The notes beneath the pieces were generated by a model. That model had not been told where the DNA came from and did no database searches. It saw only the letters and a list, made by a program, of their open reading frames with translations. A stretch of DNA of 64,000 bases, from positions 159,772,875-159,836,874 of the forward strand of contig CP136062.1 in NCBI GenBank assembly GCA_032622095.1, written 5' to 3'. Numbering within the stretch: position 1 is the first letter of the stretch; each line of letters starts with the position of its first letter. A program made the translations under genes and the position numbers. Below are positions 32,208-42,999 of this stretch, piece by piece. Source of the DNA: Siphonodentalium dalli. Its lineage: Eukaryota > Mollusca > Scaphopoda > Gadilida > Siphonodentaliidae.

Positions 32208-32228
32208 CCTGCCTTCTTTTGCCTTGTA
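32208..32228 (-). CDS. CTNNA: Alpha-catenin 21-nt microexon
   Basis: Acceptor CTCTTTTTGCAG and donor GTAAGTAG bracket exactly seven codons, YKAKEGR, in phase 0 on both sides. It sits between VASTK and VVSWK, where other alpha-catenins have a short variable segment (starting Tyr-Gln-Lys in vertebrates). Skipping it would keep the frame, so it may be alternatively spliced. No other candidate for this segment was seen in the flanking introns. Confidence 0.85.
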
Positions 32229-32559
32229 CTGCAAAAAGAGATAGAAATGAAAATTAATATAGGCTTTCATAAAAAGGATTTGAAGTTGATCATATTTTCA
32301 TCTTTTGTATACATGCTGCAAATCTTCAAATGTGGATAGCCATGTCCTTAAAAGTTTAAATTCTCTAGATTAGAACTTCTAGAATGTCAAGATTAGGGGC
32401 AACAGCTCTGCTGAGAAAAGAATTTGGATTATCTCTATGTTCACACGTTCAATGTGTCCATAACAATATCCTAAATTTTGGAGCAATTTTTTGATACATT
32501 TTTCTGTTTTATTTTCCGACATTCAACATTTTTACTAGAACAATCATATTGTGAAATGA

Positions 32560-33655
32560 AAGTGTCAATGACACTGTAGCTCAACTTGGAGAGGGGATAA
32601 TTTCATGTGTTACAGTCAATGGAGCGATTATGAATGTGGAAAGTTGAAATGTCCGATCCCATCTAGAGGTGACCCTGAAGACTCATATGAAATTTGGTGC
32701 TGATTGGATTAGAGATGTGACCTGCAGGATGTGCTGAAGGATTTAGTCATGCAAAGAGTAAAACCCAAGATTGGCCTGGCGACCATGTTTTTCAACAAAA
32801 TTCGGAAAAATATGATGGCTCCAATCTAGTGGTCGCCCAGAAGATCCATATGAAGAATGATGACGATAAGATAAGGGATGTCATCTGTAGGGTGTGTCAA
32901 AGGATATAACCATGCAAAGAGCAAAATGCAAGATGGCTGCCAGCGGCCATGTTTATCATTTAAAATTCAGAAAAATTTTATGACTCCCATCTAAATGGTC
33001 ACCCCAAAGATCCATATGAAGTTTGGTGACAATCAGACGAGGGATGTCGTCATGCAAAGTGTACAATCAAAGAAGGCTGCCGGCAGCCATGTTTTTTACG
33101 GAAAATAGTTCAAATTTGATAGATCCCATCTAAAGGTGATCCTAAACATGCCAGTAAATTTAAAAAACAATTCTACAGTAAATGCGGGCTGCAGGGTGTG
33201 CCAATGGATACAGATTTGAAATCCAAGATGACTGCTGGCAGCCATGTATTTTTGTCGAACGACCCCAAAATTTAAATTCGTTCCCATCTACATGTCAATG
33301 TCATTATCCATGACAAATTTCATAATGATTAAACTAATTATAATGGCACGGTTGTGTAGCAGGCGCTAATGGATTAACATTGTTTAAGACTGAAAACAAA
33401 GATGGCCAACGGCAGCCATGTTTTGCCGAATAACCCCAAAATGACTCATTCCCATCACCATGTCAATATCAACAGCCATGACAAATTTCATAATGATTCA
33501 ACATAAGTTACGACCTGTAGCCCATGCTAATAAAATTGTTGACGGATGGACATATGCACTCATGCACAGCCGACAAATACCAACCGATGGCAATATCTCA
33601 AACTTTACAAAGTCAAGTGGAGCTAAAAACCTTTGGCTGTTTTTCCTGTGATCTT
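32560..33655 (+). mobile_element. Pearl/Helentron-like element, CAAGATGGCTGCC type, copy 1
   Basis: It opens ATGAAAGTGTCAATGACACT-GTAGCTCAACTTGG and ends AAAGTCAAGTGGAGCTAAAA, giving subterminal inverted repeats. The core holds about seven diverged units of 100-170 bp with AAGATGGCTGCCGGCAGCCA and TCCCATCTA blocks. It shares both ends and core with 48,150-50,735. Open frames inside are repeat-derived. Confidence 0.7.
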
Positions 33656-33725
33656 GGTATAAATTTTAGATTAAATTGAATGATATTGGGTATTACTCGC
33701 CGTCTCTAACAAGAACTACACTCAC

Positions 33726-33818
33726 CTTAGTTGATGCTACATAGCATGCCTTGACTGTAAGAACCACAGAATTCATCAAATTCTTAGCAGCTTGGATCAG
33801 GGACGTCGCACTGTCAAG
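33726..33818 (-). CDS. CTNNA: Alpha-catenin exon, LDSATSL
   Basis: Acceptor TTTTCTCTGCAG, donor GTGAGTG, 31 codons, phase 0 at both ends. It reads LDSATSLIQAAKNLMNSVVL and ends CYVASTK. This is the last core helix of the actin-binding bundle, almost identical to the family consensus; Ser-Ala-Thr-Ser-Leu-Ile and the Val-Val-Leu-Thr-Val-Lys run are hallmark positions. Confidence 0.97.
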
Positions 33819-33819
33819 C

Positions 33820-35038
33820 TGCAGAGAAAACATAAATTAGTTAGTCATATCAAATCGTACCACAAATCACAAACAAAGAAAGGAGAAAGTATATTCAATA
33901 GCCATATTGAAAGTTGAAACCATTATGTGCTCATTTATATAGTGTTTCAAAGAATAGGTAGCATGCCAACTTCAATAATGTAACTATTTTTGTCAAAATC
34001 TCAATCTCATTGACCATTGAATTTCAATGAACATGTAAAAATTTACAAATTTAATACTTCAATCGTCCAAGATAAACGCAATTTTTTTTTTATCATAACC
34101 TGTCAATTCACAGAGTACTGTAAAAGAGTTGGGTGTTGCTCAATCAGCCATTAAGGTTATTTCTCGATAACATTAACTGGTGGCAATCACAGTTGCAGAT
34201 GCACACATATTGCCATGAATTGTAGATTTCAATAGATCGAATGATACAAATCTTCAACTGGTTTCAATAATTGACAGGTTTTTTTTGCCAAGACATAATC
34301 GTTGATCGCAAGAAATTTATCAATTTTATGGAAATATTTTCTTATTGGTGAAAACTAGACGTTTTGAACAATTATGGCATTAAATTATAAGAAATAACTT
34401 AATCTAAGCAATTAAGGTAATGAGTTATAACCGAAAAGTATGAAAATCTAATAACGCGCTATGCATGTTATAGAATTTATCTTCAAACTTTTCAGTTATA
34501 ATAACTGCATTATGCAGTCTGCATAACCTTAATCGAAACAAGAAATATTTCTTAAATGAAATAAATATGCTTATGCAAAGAAATTGCATTGTTTTAAAAA
34601 GATTAGTCTTACCATTGAGTTGTTATAAATATTGTGGTTCAGGGTCCTGTGAAGATTTGTTTCATTTTGAACTAAATATTGGATTGATTACAAATACAAG
34701 TCAGATATTCATTTATTTAAATTCACGCAGTACTATTTTATAGCAACCATCATGAATTTAAAACTGATTGAAAAATAGAATGATCAAAGAAATTAGGGAA
34801 CAAACTGGAAATATAAAGGGGTTTGTGTATTGGTCATTATACATGTAAACTAGAATGTTCTTTCTTAAGTGGTGTCGCTTTACTTAGATTTCAAGCCAGT
34901 GATGCCCAGATTTAGCTAACTTCATTAAACAGTTATGTTCTGCGTGTTGTGCATATATTGTCGTCTTTGAATCTATATTCAGGTAGAACTGCATGACATC
35001 GGATACATAATTTTCAGAAATATTTTGAATTTGCAAAT
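33820..35038. other. Intron without recognised elements
   Basis: AT-rich alpha-catenin intron sequence. A short near-palindromic patch (TGCATGTTATAG ... AACTGCATTATGCAG) is near 34,460-34,520. Nothing else is supported. Confidence 0.5.
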
Positions 35039-35304
35039 TTAACCCTTTCTACACACACATTGATGAGTAGTTCTCTTTAGGAAATGTTTAGATAATAAGT
35101 TCAACAAATGACCTATGTACCTATGAACTTATTATCTGAACATTTCCCACCAATGAATGTGAATCAGTCTGCTCTTGTATTATCTGTTTTTCTGTCTGTT
35201 GTCTGCTTTTATTTCCTTAACATCTCTCCAAATGAATAATAGACCATTCCAATGTTTACTTTTATAACTGAATGGGAAAATTTATTTAGTATAGAAATGG
35301 TTAA
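35039..35304 (+). mobile_element. TTAACC fold-back element (family F), copy 2, complete
   Basis: TTAACCCTTTCTACACAC starts it, and TTAGTATAGAAATGGTTAA ends it. An inner hairpin pairs GTTTAGATAATAAGTTCA with TGAACTTATTATCTGAAC. TTAA at each end again suggests piggyBac-like integration, distinct from family B by its interior. Confidence 0.7.
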
Positions 35305-35554
35305 AGTGCGCAAATTTAAAACTGAGCAATAAATAACACTGCGCAAATTTAAGTATGAGTTAGGTTGTCTGAAGAGAACAAATTCTATCATATCTGCAAC
35401 TTGATCCAAAAGCTCAAATACATACTTAAATCAATAAATGGGGCATGAAGCTAACAGCGGCTTCTATAAGGCTTGCGAAGCTGTTTCAATTAACTATGCG
35501 TTGTTTGTCCGCGTAAAGAAATAGTCCAAGAGAAATAAGACTCTTTAGACATAT

Positions 35555-35932
35555 TTAACCCTTTACTCAACAGAAGGGCCCTGTGCCAATGCATTCTCTT
35601 ATATATGCGAGTCGACCATAGGTCGCCTCGCATATATAAGAGAATGCATTGGCTTAACACATTAAAAATTATAAAATTGATAAAGAATGTAAGAAAAAGT
35701 GTTAAAAAAAGATTTTTTTAGGCCAATGCATTCTCTTTATATGCGAGGCGACCTATGGTCGACTCGCATATATAAGAGAATGCATTGGCACAGGGCATAA
35801 CTGTAACTATCACAATGTGGTCAAGGAGCCGGTTCCAATGATATCAATATTTGTATGGTTCTATTGAGACAGACCGAAGATATTTTAGGCTGTTGAAGCT
35901 TTATTTGGCCGGTTTGTTGGGTAAAGGGTTAA
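35555..35932 (+). mobile_element. Family B (TTAA fold-back), CCCAACA ends, copy 1
   Basis: TTAACCCTTTACTCAACAGA starts it and TGTTGGGTAAAGGGTTAA ends it. Two family hairpins in mirror orientation (35,583-35,652 and 35,723-35,790) flank an AT-rich spacer; a unique arm with GGAGCCGGTTCCAATGATAT and GGCTGTTGAAGCTTTATT follows. About 378 bp, non-coding. Confidence 0.85.
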
Positions 35933-36065
35933 TGGCATAAATATAATGAATTAGCTTTTCAAACTACATCAATATCAGTCACAGACACGTATTCTCATTC
36001 ATTCCTCGTCTCCCGATTCCGAATCATGTTTGTGCAACAATAATACATTTGGGTACATCTGGCAA

Positions 36066-36260
36066 TATTATAACAATAACATGATTTTTGAGGGCGTTAT
36101 GGTTTATTAACGGCCCGGCCGGAATGATTAACAGCCCAAGGGCCTATTAGCGGCCCGAGACGAAGTCGAGGGACGCTAATAGGCCCGAGGGCTGTTAATC
36201 ATTCCAGAGGGCCGTTAATAAACCATAATGCCCGATAAAATCATGTTATTACTATTATTA
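36066..36260. repeat. Long near-perfect palindrome, GC-rich
   Basis: Arms of about 85 bp (TTATGGTTTATTAACGGCCC, GGAATGATTAACAGCCC, GGGCCTATTAGCG) are mirrored around position 36,162. The GC-rich arms stand out from the AT-rich intron. It may be the left end of a larger element that runs to about 36,770, where GAACGCCC and other GGGCCGATA motifs occur. Confidence 0.85.
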
Positions 36261-36780
36261 CCACAGTTTTGGACATTTGACCCATTTGAGGATTTAGTGG
36301 AATAATGAAGTAGATTAAGAGAGAAATATTTTCATGAACATTTAAATTTGATATCATTTGACTTGTCAGCTGACACGGACTGACGGAGTCTCGAAAATAG
36401 GACAGGGGAAAAACCAGCATCAATTGGAGACGAGTAACAACCAATGAGAGGTTGACAGCTAAAATTATCAATGCATACTTACGCTTGATACAATAATTCA
36501 ATCATATAGCGTGAATTCCAATCATAGGAAATCGGATACATCTTCCCATTATTTTCTTGAAATAAACACGCCAGATCGGAAGTTGAAGGGACGTAACTCT
36601 CGCGATAATAAACGAGATCAATAGTTTCCGGGCGGCGGGCCGATATTGAACTAGGCTTCTCATTATCGGCCCGCTGTTTTTGTAACAATACGCTATTTCG
36701 AACGCCCCGAAAAACCTTATCAATGGCCTAGAGAACGCCCTATAAAGTGGTAATAATTCCTGTTATACAATGACCATTGT
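36261..36780. other. Probable interior of the element headed by the palindrome
   Basis: This part is richer in GC than its surroundings near 36,580-36,720, with a small hairpin GGCGGGCCGATA/TATCGGCCCGC. Minus-strand frames of 69-73 residues exist but match nothing I recognise. Confidence 0.35.
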
Positions 36781-37485
36781 ATATCATTATTATAGACTGG
36801 GTTTAATGAATGGACTAAGGGTGGAATCATGTAATAAAAATATTTTAGTTATTATTTTAACCAAATGTATCGAAAGATCTAAGGATATCAGTGATGCTAA
36901 CCCTGTCAGACCCGGAATAATACATGCAGTTACAATATAATATCTGAATGTATCTCAAACTGGGTCAGCTTGATGTTTTACACGAGATAAACTAAAATAT
37001 TACATGCATGTAGACAAAATAAATGCATAAGTATCATAGTTTTGAGAGGGAAACATTTAAATGAACAAATGTAGAGACAGAGACACAAATAAAATAAAAT
37101 AAAATGCAAATAAAATAAAACAATAATAGACTATCTGGTGTATGTATAATAATTGCAGTCCATGCTTTCAAAAAGATGACAGTATGGACTATAGTGTATG
37201 GTAATATATAGATGCGACAAATGAAAAATAAAATGAAAATAGGTATCATTCAGTAAAATAATTTCAAACAATATTTGACTTAAATAACCATGCTGAGTTC
37301 CTTCAATTATCAACATGATCATCGGAGCAAATGAATATTGACAATAGACACCCTTCTCATAATGAACTACTACTAATAACAATTACAAATATGTGAAACA
37401 CTCCGGTATAGGGTGATCAAAAAGAAATGGAGAATTTCTTGCACAAAGTAGTTATTTTTACAAATATTATATGTGTAATGAAATT
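36781..37485. other. Intron without recognised elements
   Basis: AT-rich alpha-catenin intron, including an A-rich AAATAAAAT run near 37,087-37,125. No gene or element end was seen. Confidence 0.5.
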
Positions 37486-37797
37486 GAGATTGATTGATTG
37501 ATTGGGGTTTTATGTCGCTTTAGCCACTAAGGCCATATCACGACATTGCCAGTTTTAATGGTGGAGGAAATCCGCACACTTACGGCTAATCTTAGTGATT
37601 TCAATGGCTGATAAACTCGTCGACCATGTGCGGCAAACCACCGGCCATCGGCAAGTAACTGGCAACTTTCCCAGATAACGATTTCGAGTTACAAAGTCCA
37701 CGATGGAAACATGTGGATTTGAACCCTTATCGCCAGCGCTGGAAGGCGAAACGGCCTGGAGTTGTTACCCTAACCGATTGAGCCACCGAGACCGAGT
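37486..37797 (-). mobile_element. tRNA-derived SINE, minus strand
   Basis: Read on the minus strand, an A box (GTGGCTCAATCGGTTAGGG, 37,787-37,768) is followed 41 bases on by a B box (GGGTTCAAATCC, 37,726-37,715), the RNA polymerase III promoter of a tRNA. The body continues to a GACATAAAACCCCAATC end with an AATC tetranucleotide tail at 37,504-37,488. The tRNA-like head does not fold as a functional tRNA. Confidence 0.85.
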
Positions 37798-38468
37798 GGT
37801 AAGGTCGATTTGCTTGGTGATGTTAGTAGAATGCTACATTCCCCCACTTGGCATAGCATCTGAATACTAAAGTATCAGTTCCACGCACCCGAACAAGTCC
37901 ATAATATAGTAGTAGTATATTTTTTGGACAGTCCAAAATCCTTTTTGCAGAATTGATGACTTAGAGTCCGTTTGTGAGAAAATCATGCCGTTCAAACTTC
38001 TTGCCGCTTGCAGTAAGATTATGATTGTCATGATTATTTTGTACACAATTGTGTTGTTATCAGGTCAAATTCAGTGGTAGGCTCAATAATTGCACGCAAA
38101 GATCACGAGCCCATAATGAGAAAAGGCAAGATCTAGACTCATGACATGACACAATCTGAGACCACAATAATCGGACTCAAATGGTAGCTGTAAACGTGTT
38201 TCACGTTGACGACTGATTTGACTGCCACTAAGAGATAGAAATTATCGCCACATGGTGATTACAATTTAAGGACATAATCTCAGGAGTTAACTCCCACATT
38301 GAGGACCAAGAAAACAATCTTGAACATATTACTATATGATGTATTTGTGAGTTTTGTAGAAAACCCGAAACCATAATCATAACTACATTGTTTAGCAAAA
38401 CGACAACTGAGAGAAAGAACACAAATTCTAGTGACATACTACCCTATTAGTAATTTTTATCAGTAGCA
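37798..38468. other. Intron without recognised elements
   Basis: Nothing recognisable on either strand. Confidence 0.5.
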
Positions 38469-38659
38469 CAGTAATGCCCTAAATAATCGACTCCTTAACC
38501 ACAGCAGAATTATGGGTAATTTTTCAGGATTTAGTCGGAAATATGGCTTGTTGCCAATCATTAGAGCTTTCCTATGAATGGCAACAAGCCATATTTCCAA
38601 CTAAATCCTGAAAATTTACCCATAATTCTGCTGTGAGTTTATTATTTAGGGCATTACTG
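38469..38659 (+). mobile_element. Mariner-like fold-back element, copy 2
   Basis: CAGTAATGCCCTAAATAAT and ATTATTTAGGGCATTACTG are perfect mirror ends, and the interior folds on GGATTTAGTCGGAAATATGG. TA follows the right end, CA precedes the left. Close to copy 1 (29,864-30,075) but with a shorter loop. Confidence 0.8.
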
Positions 38660-38661
38660 TA

Positions 38662-39190
38662 TTTCATTATGCGAAAGGCGTCTATTAACTGTACAATGTA
38701 TGACCTTTTAACAAACTCTCTTCTTAAACACGCATACATTTTATATGTTGATGGATGGGAATATTGCCTGGAGACCATGTTGAACTAGACAGTTCATTTG
38801 TCTTTGCAAGAAAGTCGAGATACCGGCAGTTGATGGAAAAGATGAAGGACATAGATATTTGTCTTCTGCGGAACACATATTTTAAATAGACCTAAATCAA
38901 TGAGCTTCATAATGGTAGGTGGAGCTGGGTGGAGCGGAACTTTTTAAGCTTAAAACAAGATAAATGCCACGAAAGGCCAATGTAATGTCACTATATTTGT
39001 ACAATTAATCTTATGATCAGTTAAGTTTTAACATAGCAACCACAGAGCCATTTGAATTAAAGTCACACAGGCCACCACTTACCAGGAAACTTGGGAGAAA
39101 TAACGGTAGTCTCCTTTCTTTAAAAAAAAATTCCCCGCTCTCTATCCATAGCGATTTGGAATATGCTCAAAATTATTCCCAGGGACATGT
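38662..39190. other. Intron without recognised elements
   Basis: No gene, exon or repeat was identified here. Confidence 0.5.
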
Positions 39191-39192
39191 TT

Positions 39193-39430
39193 AAAGGGGG
39201 ACTGTACCGTATACTAAATCCAGCCATGTTATGTGCTCTATTATGAACAATTCGAATGGTAATTATAATGAAAATGAGTTTATGACTCAAGTCATTAAAA
39301 TTACCATGTTGTTTGTATAGTTCATAGAGCACATGAGTGTATTTTGCACTCATCCATGGCTCAAATTCATTCATTTGTTACATATATTCTGCTGAGTATA
39401 AAATGAGATGGTCCCATTAAAATAAGTTGC
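39193..39430 (+). mobile_element. AAAGGGGGACTG-family element, fullest copy
   Basis: TTTAAAGGGGGACTGTACCG opens it, GATGGTCCCATTAAAA closes it. The interior matches 24,770-24,990 and in part 16,934-17,110. Ends are only loosely inverted (GGGGGACTG and GGTCCCAT). Confidence 0.6.
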
Positions 39431-39606
39431 CTAATCTCTATTTTCCTATAAATTTTGGGTTTGTTATATACATGAATATCCAGAGGGAAAAATATATACT
39501 GCTCCATGCTTTGGGGCGAAAAAGTAGAAGAGATGGTATTGAGCATATCTCCCTGACATTGGACTGACTCTTCTCTAAATGGATGCTCACAGGAAGAAAA
39601 CAATGA

Positions 39607-40065
39607 TATGTGACCCGCCATATCAAATCCAGTCGGATGTCGGGATTTTTTTACCCTGTGCCAATGCATTCTCTTATATATGCGAGTCGACCATAGGAGA
39701 ATATAAGAGAAACAATTGGCCTAACAATTTTTTACAACTTTAATAATTTGTTCTTGTATTCTTCAACAATTTTATAATTTCACCCATACAGAGCCCCAGA
39801 CAAACATGAGCAGACGACACTCTTCTATGTGCTTCTATATATGTGTGGGGCTCCCTGCAGGGTAATGGATGTTTTTTTATTTTATGTCCTAAAAATTGTA
39901 AGAAAAATTTATTTTAAAAACATGATAAAAAATTGTTAAGCCAATGCATTCTCTTATATATGCGAGGCGACCTATGGTCGACTCGCATATATAAGAGAAT
40001 GCATTGGCACAGGGTAAAAAAAATCCCGACTTCCGACTGGATTTGATATGGCGGGTCACATATAC
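39607..40065 (+). mobile_element. Family B hairpin core inside different termini
   Basis: The arms TGTGACCCGCCATATCAAAT ... GTCGGGATTTTTTTACCC and their mirror (ATTTGATATGGCGGGTCACA) enclose two copies of the CCAATGCATTCTCTTATATA hairpin, one degraded (39,660-39,721), one complete (39,940-40,010). The middle is AT-rich with GAGCCCCAGACAAACATGAG/GTGTGGGGCTC. The core is that of family B, but no TTAA termini occur here. Confidence 0.75.
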
Positions 40066-40106
40066 TCATTGGAAGACAAGAAATATCTGCTCTCCTCCAT
40101 GGACAA

Positions 40107-40553
40107 TACACATGTCTGGATTTAGAGTGTTAGACATTTGCAGAAAGAGGTCCCCAGACGGTGAATTTAGTCATGCTACCCCCCACAGCGGTCTAGCTTC
40201 ACCAAATTCACCCTCTGGGGACCTAATTCTGCTTAAGTCTCTGGGAAGTATCTATAGTCTGATATTAACATTGTTTTTAGTTACTATTTCCCTTCTGTTC
40301 AGTTTCTATCTCTCCTAACTTGTAGAAAATAAACTGCATAATCGAGGTGACTAATGGGTGAACATCAGCAACTTAAACTGGGGAACTTAAATCTTATCCT
40401 AGTTCTCCCATAAGCAGTTGATGCCTAAGAAGAATGAGATTCCCCGAGGGTGAATTTTGGTGACCGTGTACGCCGTGCACGATATTGTCACTAAATTTAC
40501 CCTCTGAGGTCCTCATTCTGCAAATGTCAGACACTCTAAATCCAGACTTGACC
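40107..40553 (+). mobile_element. Family A long form with altered outer arms
   Basis: The outer arms read ATGTCTGGATTTAGAGTG and CACTCTAAATCCAGACTT. Two family A hairpins (40,139-40,230 and 40,430-40,521) flank the long-form spacer, here in reverse orientation. Diverged from the others. Confidence 0.78.
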
Positions 40554-40632
40554 ATACATACAACATTAAGACTAACTTCTAACATTTATAAACTTTTCCT
40601 AGATAACCCTATTAAGAAAGGGCTATACAGGA

Positions 40633-41115
40633 GGAGCGGATAGCTCAGTTGGTTTGTGGGCCGACCTCTGAGCTACACCTTCGACACGGTCGAGGGTTCA
40701 AATCCGACAAAATATCGGTCAGACTTTGTGTCGCCATCTGCATTCCCAGTACCACGGGCATCACAAATCAATCATCGATGCCACGATCAGTGATCTGAGA
40801 AAGATTCCAGAAGCCAAAGAGTCTCAGACAAAATTTGAAAAAATGCGTACTGGACTAACTTCGTACCTCTGCTCCTCTCGTAATGTCATGACCAGGGATG
40901 ACACTACACTTGGCACACCATCGGATCGGGAGCCGACGCTAATGGCTGTCCCGTGTGCAACAATGTGCGCACGTTAAAGATCCCTACCGTGGCGAAGAAG
41001 TCACGGGTTCGGCAAAAAAAACTTCCTGGAAAAATTATGGATCTACTCGATCCCATCCTGTAAAAGCCAGCCTTGGTCACTAGGACGTAACAACTACAGA
41101 TACAGACAGATACAC
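40633..41115 (+). mobile_element. tRNA-derived SINE, plus strand
   Basis: A box TAGCTCAGTTGG (40,641-40,652) and B box GGTTCAAATCC (40,695-40,705) form a pol III promoter in a tRNA-like head. The body of about 400 bp includes GCGCACGTTAAAGATCCCTA, which I associate with long invertebrate SINEs of the V/Deu/Meta type without being able to name the domain. It ends in a CAGATACAGACAGATACAC tail. Confidence 0.82.
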
Positions 41116-41817
41116 TAAATGGACAGTACAGCATTCTCCCTAATGATGTGATTGGTCAAAGCAGATGGGTCTCCTCAATAAGGCAGAGCTATTTACTGAA
41201 CGAACGATACAACATTCTCCCCTAATAAAGCGGTCGGTTATAGTCGATAGGGTCGACATAATCAATGCGATTAGTTAAAACATCACAGGGATTAGTTTGA
41301 ACTGTTGTTACCATGGCAGCAAAAACCCACCTGGATACCAGCTGCCTAAAATTCAATATTAATTGTTTAATAACGGTGATGAAAGGAGTCTAAAATGCTA
41401 ACACTCTTAACATTAACTGACGAACGTTGGGGAAGGGGGTTGTAACACTGGGGACCACATAATTTCTCAGCCATCACCAAACATAACTGCAAAAAGTATA
41501 AATTTCAACCAAGTTAAGCAAGTTCTGTCTCCTGAAGAAATGATCAAGTGAAAAATTATTTCGTAAACAGCTGCCGTAAATGGCAAATTGTGCATATTCA
41601 GTGAATTTCCGTGAAATTGCGGTGGTATTCCTCAATTGTCTGCTGTGTAAAATCTCATAAATCCTGTATGACTCGAATAATTCTCCATTAGAAATACTGA
41701 ATACTCAAATCACTCCAGCAATCGGTTGCGGATCGAATGGTTCGGTGCCATCTGCAATCTCTCATTGCGCCTCATGTATTCTAATTTTGGCGTGTTCGCA
41801 TGCGTTGCACACCATGT
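41116..41817. other. Intron without recognised elements
   Basis: Nothing recognised; ACAGTACAGCATTCTCCCTA and ACAACATTCTCCCCTAATAA near 41,125 and 41,208 form a weak two-copy repeat. Confidence 0.45.
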
Positions 41818-42059
41818 TTAACCATTTGAGTGCCAGGTCGATTTTTGTATCAACCCATATACCCTGTGCCAATGCATTCTCTTATATATGCGAGTCGACC
41901 ATAGGTCGCATCGCATATATAAGAGAATGCATTGGTCTAACAATTTTTTTTTTTTTTACAATTTTTTACAATTTTAATAATTTATTCTTATATTCTTTAA
42001 CAGACTTATTTTGTAGGTTTAGGGCCGATGAGATCGGCCCCTGGCACTCAAAGGGTTAA
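41818..42059 (+). mobile_element. Family B (TTAA fold-back), GTGCCAGG ends, short copy
   Basis: TTAACCATTTGAGTGCCAGG and CCTGGCACTCAAAGGGTTAA are the ends. One hairpin (41,867-41,937) is followed by a poly-T stretch. It is a 242-bp relative of 24,321-24,757, lacking about 190 bp of its right half. Confidence 0.82.
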
Positions 42060-42730
42060 TAAGGGCTTTAGTAAGACTCATGTTTGAATTTATTAGCTGA
42101 ACAAATGTTGTTCTTTAAAGGGAGATTATACACCAATTTCAATAAATTCCCGGTAATAACAACTACATGTATCTAATATCAATGTTATATAGAAAAATAA
42201 TTAATTTGATACAAAGTTGTCTTCTCTAAACATTCAGGTTAACAGGTTATCTTAAAATCAAAGCTAATAATTTGATATAAATTATAATGTAATTTCGGTG
42301 TAAGACCTAATCAAATTAATTGACGGAAAGTAGATTGGGGAACACATGAAATGTTAATTTGATACATTTACTTGAAAACTGTACAAAAATTACTTACAAC
42401 AGTTCTATTTTCGCATTTGGCTAATCTGCCATCTGTAACATTACTTCGTACTCAACAGACTTTGAAATAATTGAAATCAGGTTACCTTATTCTACAAAGC
42501 AGAGACTATAGAAACCAACAACAACATCTGAGGACAGTACCCCGTTTAAGGTAACATATTTCCAATTCTTGAAAATTTAACCAAAGGTGGGGAGTGACTT
42601 CCCTCCCCCCACCCATCACGACATCCCTGATTTAAATGTATACTTTTGCAAGGCTGAATGGCAATGGCTGTAAAATATTCATGGATCTCGTTGGTTACAA
42701 AACCATAATCAATCAATAAACATCGCTGTA
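42060..42730. other. Intron without recognised elements
   Basis: AT-rich; no exon or element end was recognised. Confidence 0.5.
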
Positions 42731-42738
42731 AGTTGATA

Positions 42739-42992
42739 CAAGCCTTGAAATAGGTTGTCTGTCATTTGCAGAATGAGGTCCCCAGAGGGTGAATTTAGTG
42801 ATGCTACCCCGCATAGCGGGCTAGCATCACCAAATTCACCCTCTGGGAACCTCATTCTGCTTACAACTCAGCAGAATGAGCTACCCAGAGGGTGAATTTG
42901 GTGATGCTAGCCCGATATGCGGGGTAGCATCACTAAATTCACCCTCTGGGGACCTCATTCTGCAAATGACAGACACCCTATTTCAAGGCTTG
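42739..42992 (+). mobile_element. Family A short form (254 bp), copy 1
   Basis: CAAGCCTTGAAATAGG begins and CCTATTTCAAGGCTTG ends the element. Flanks AGTTGATA and AGTTGATC form an 8-bp target duplication with one mismatch. Two hairpins of about 90 bp are joined by a ten-base linker. Length is identical to the copies at 53,263 and 56,536. Confidence 0.9.
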
Positions 42993-42999
42993 AGTTGAT

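Noticed and set aside
40633-40715. tRNA gene suggested by A and B boxes
   Set aside because: The stems do not form a proper cloverleaf and the sequence continues into a long conserved body with a simple tail, as in a SINE.
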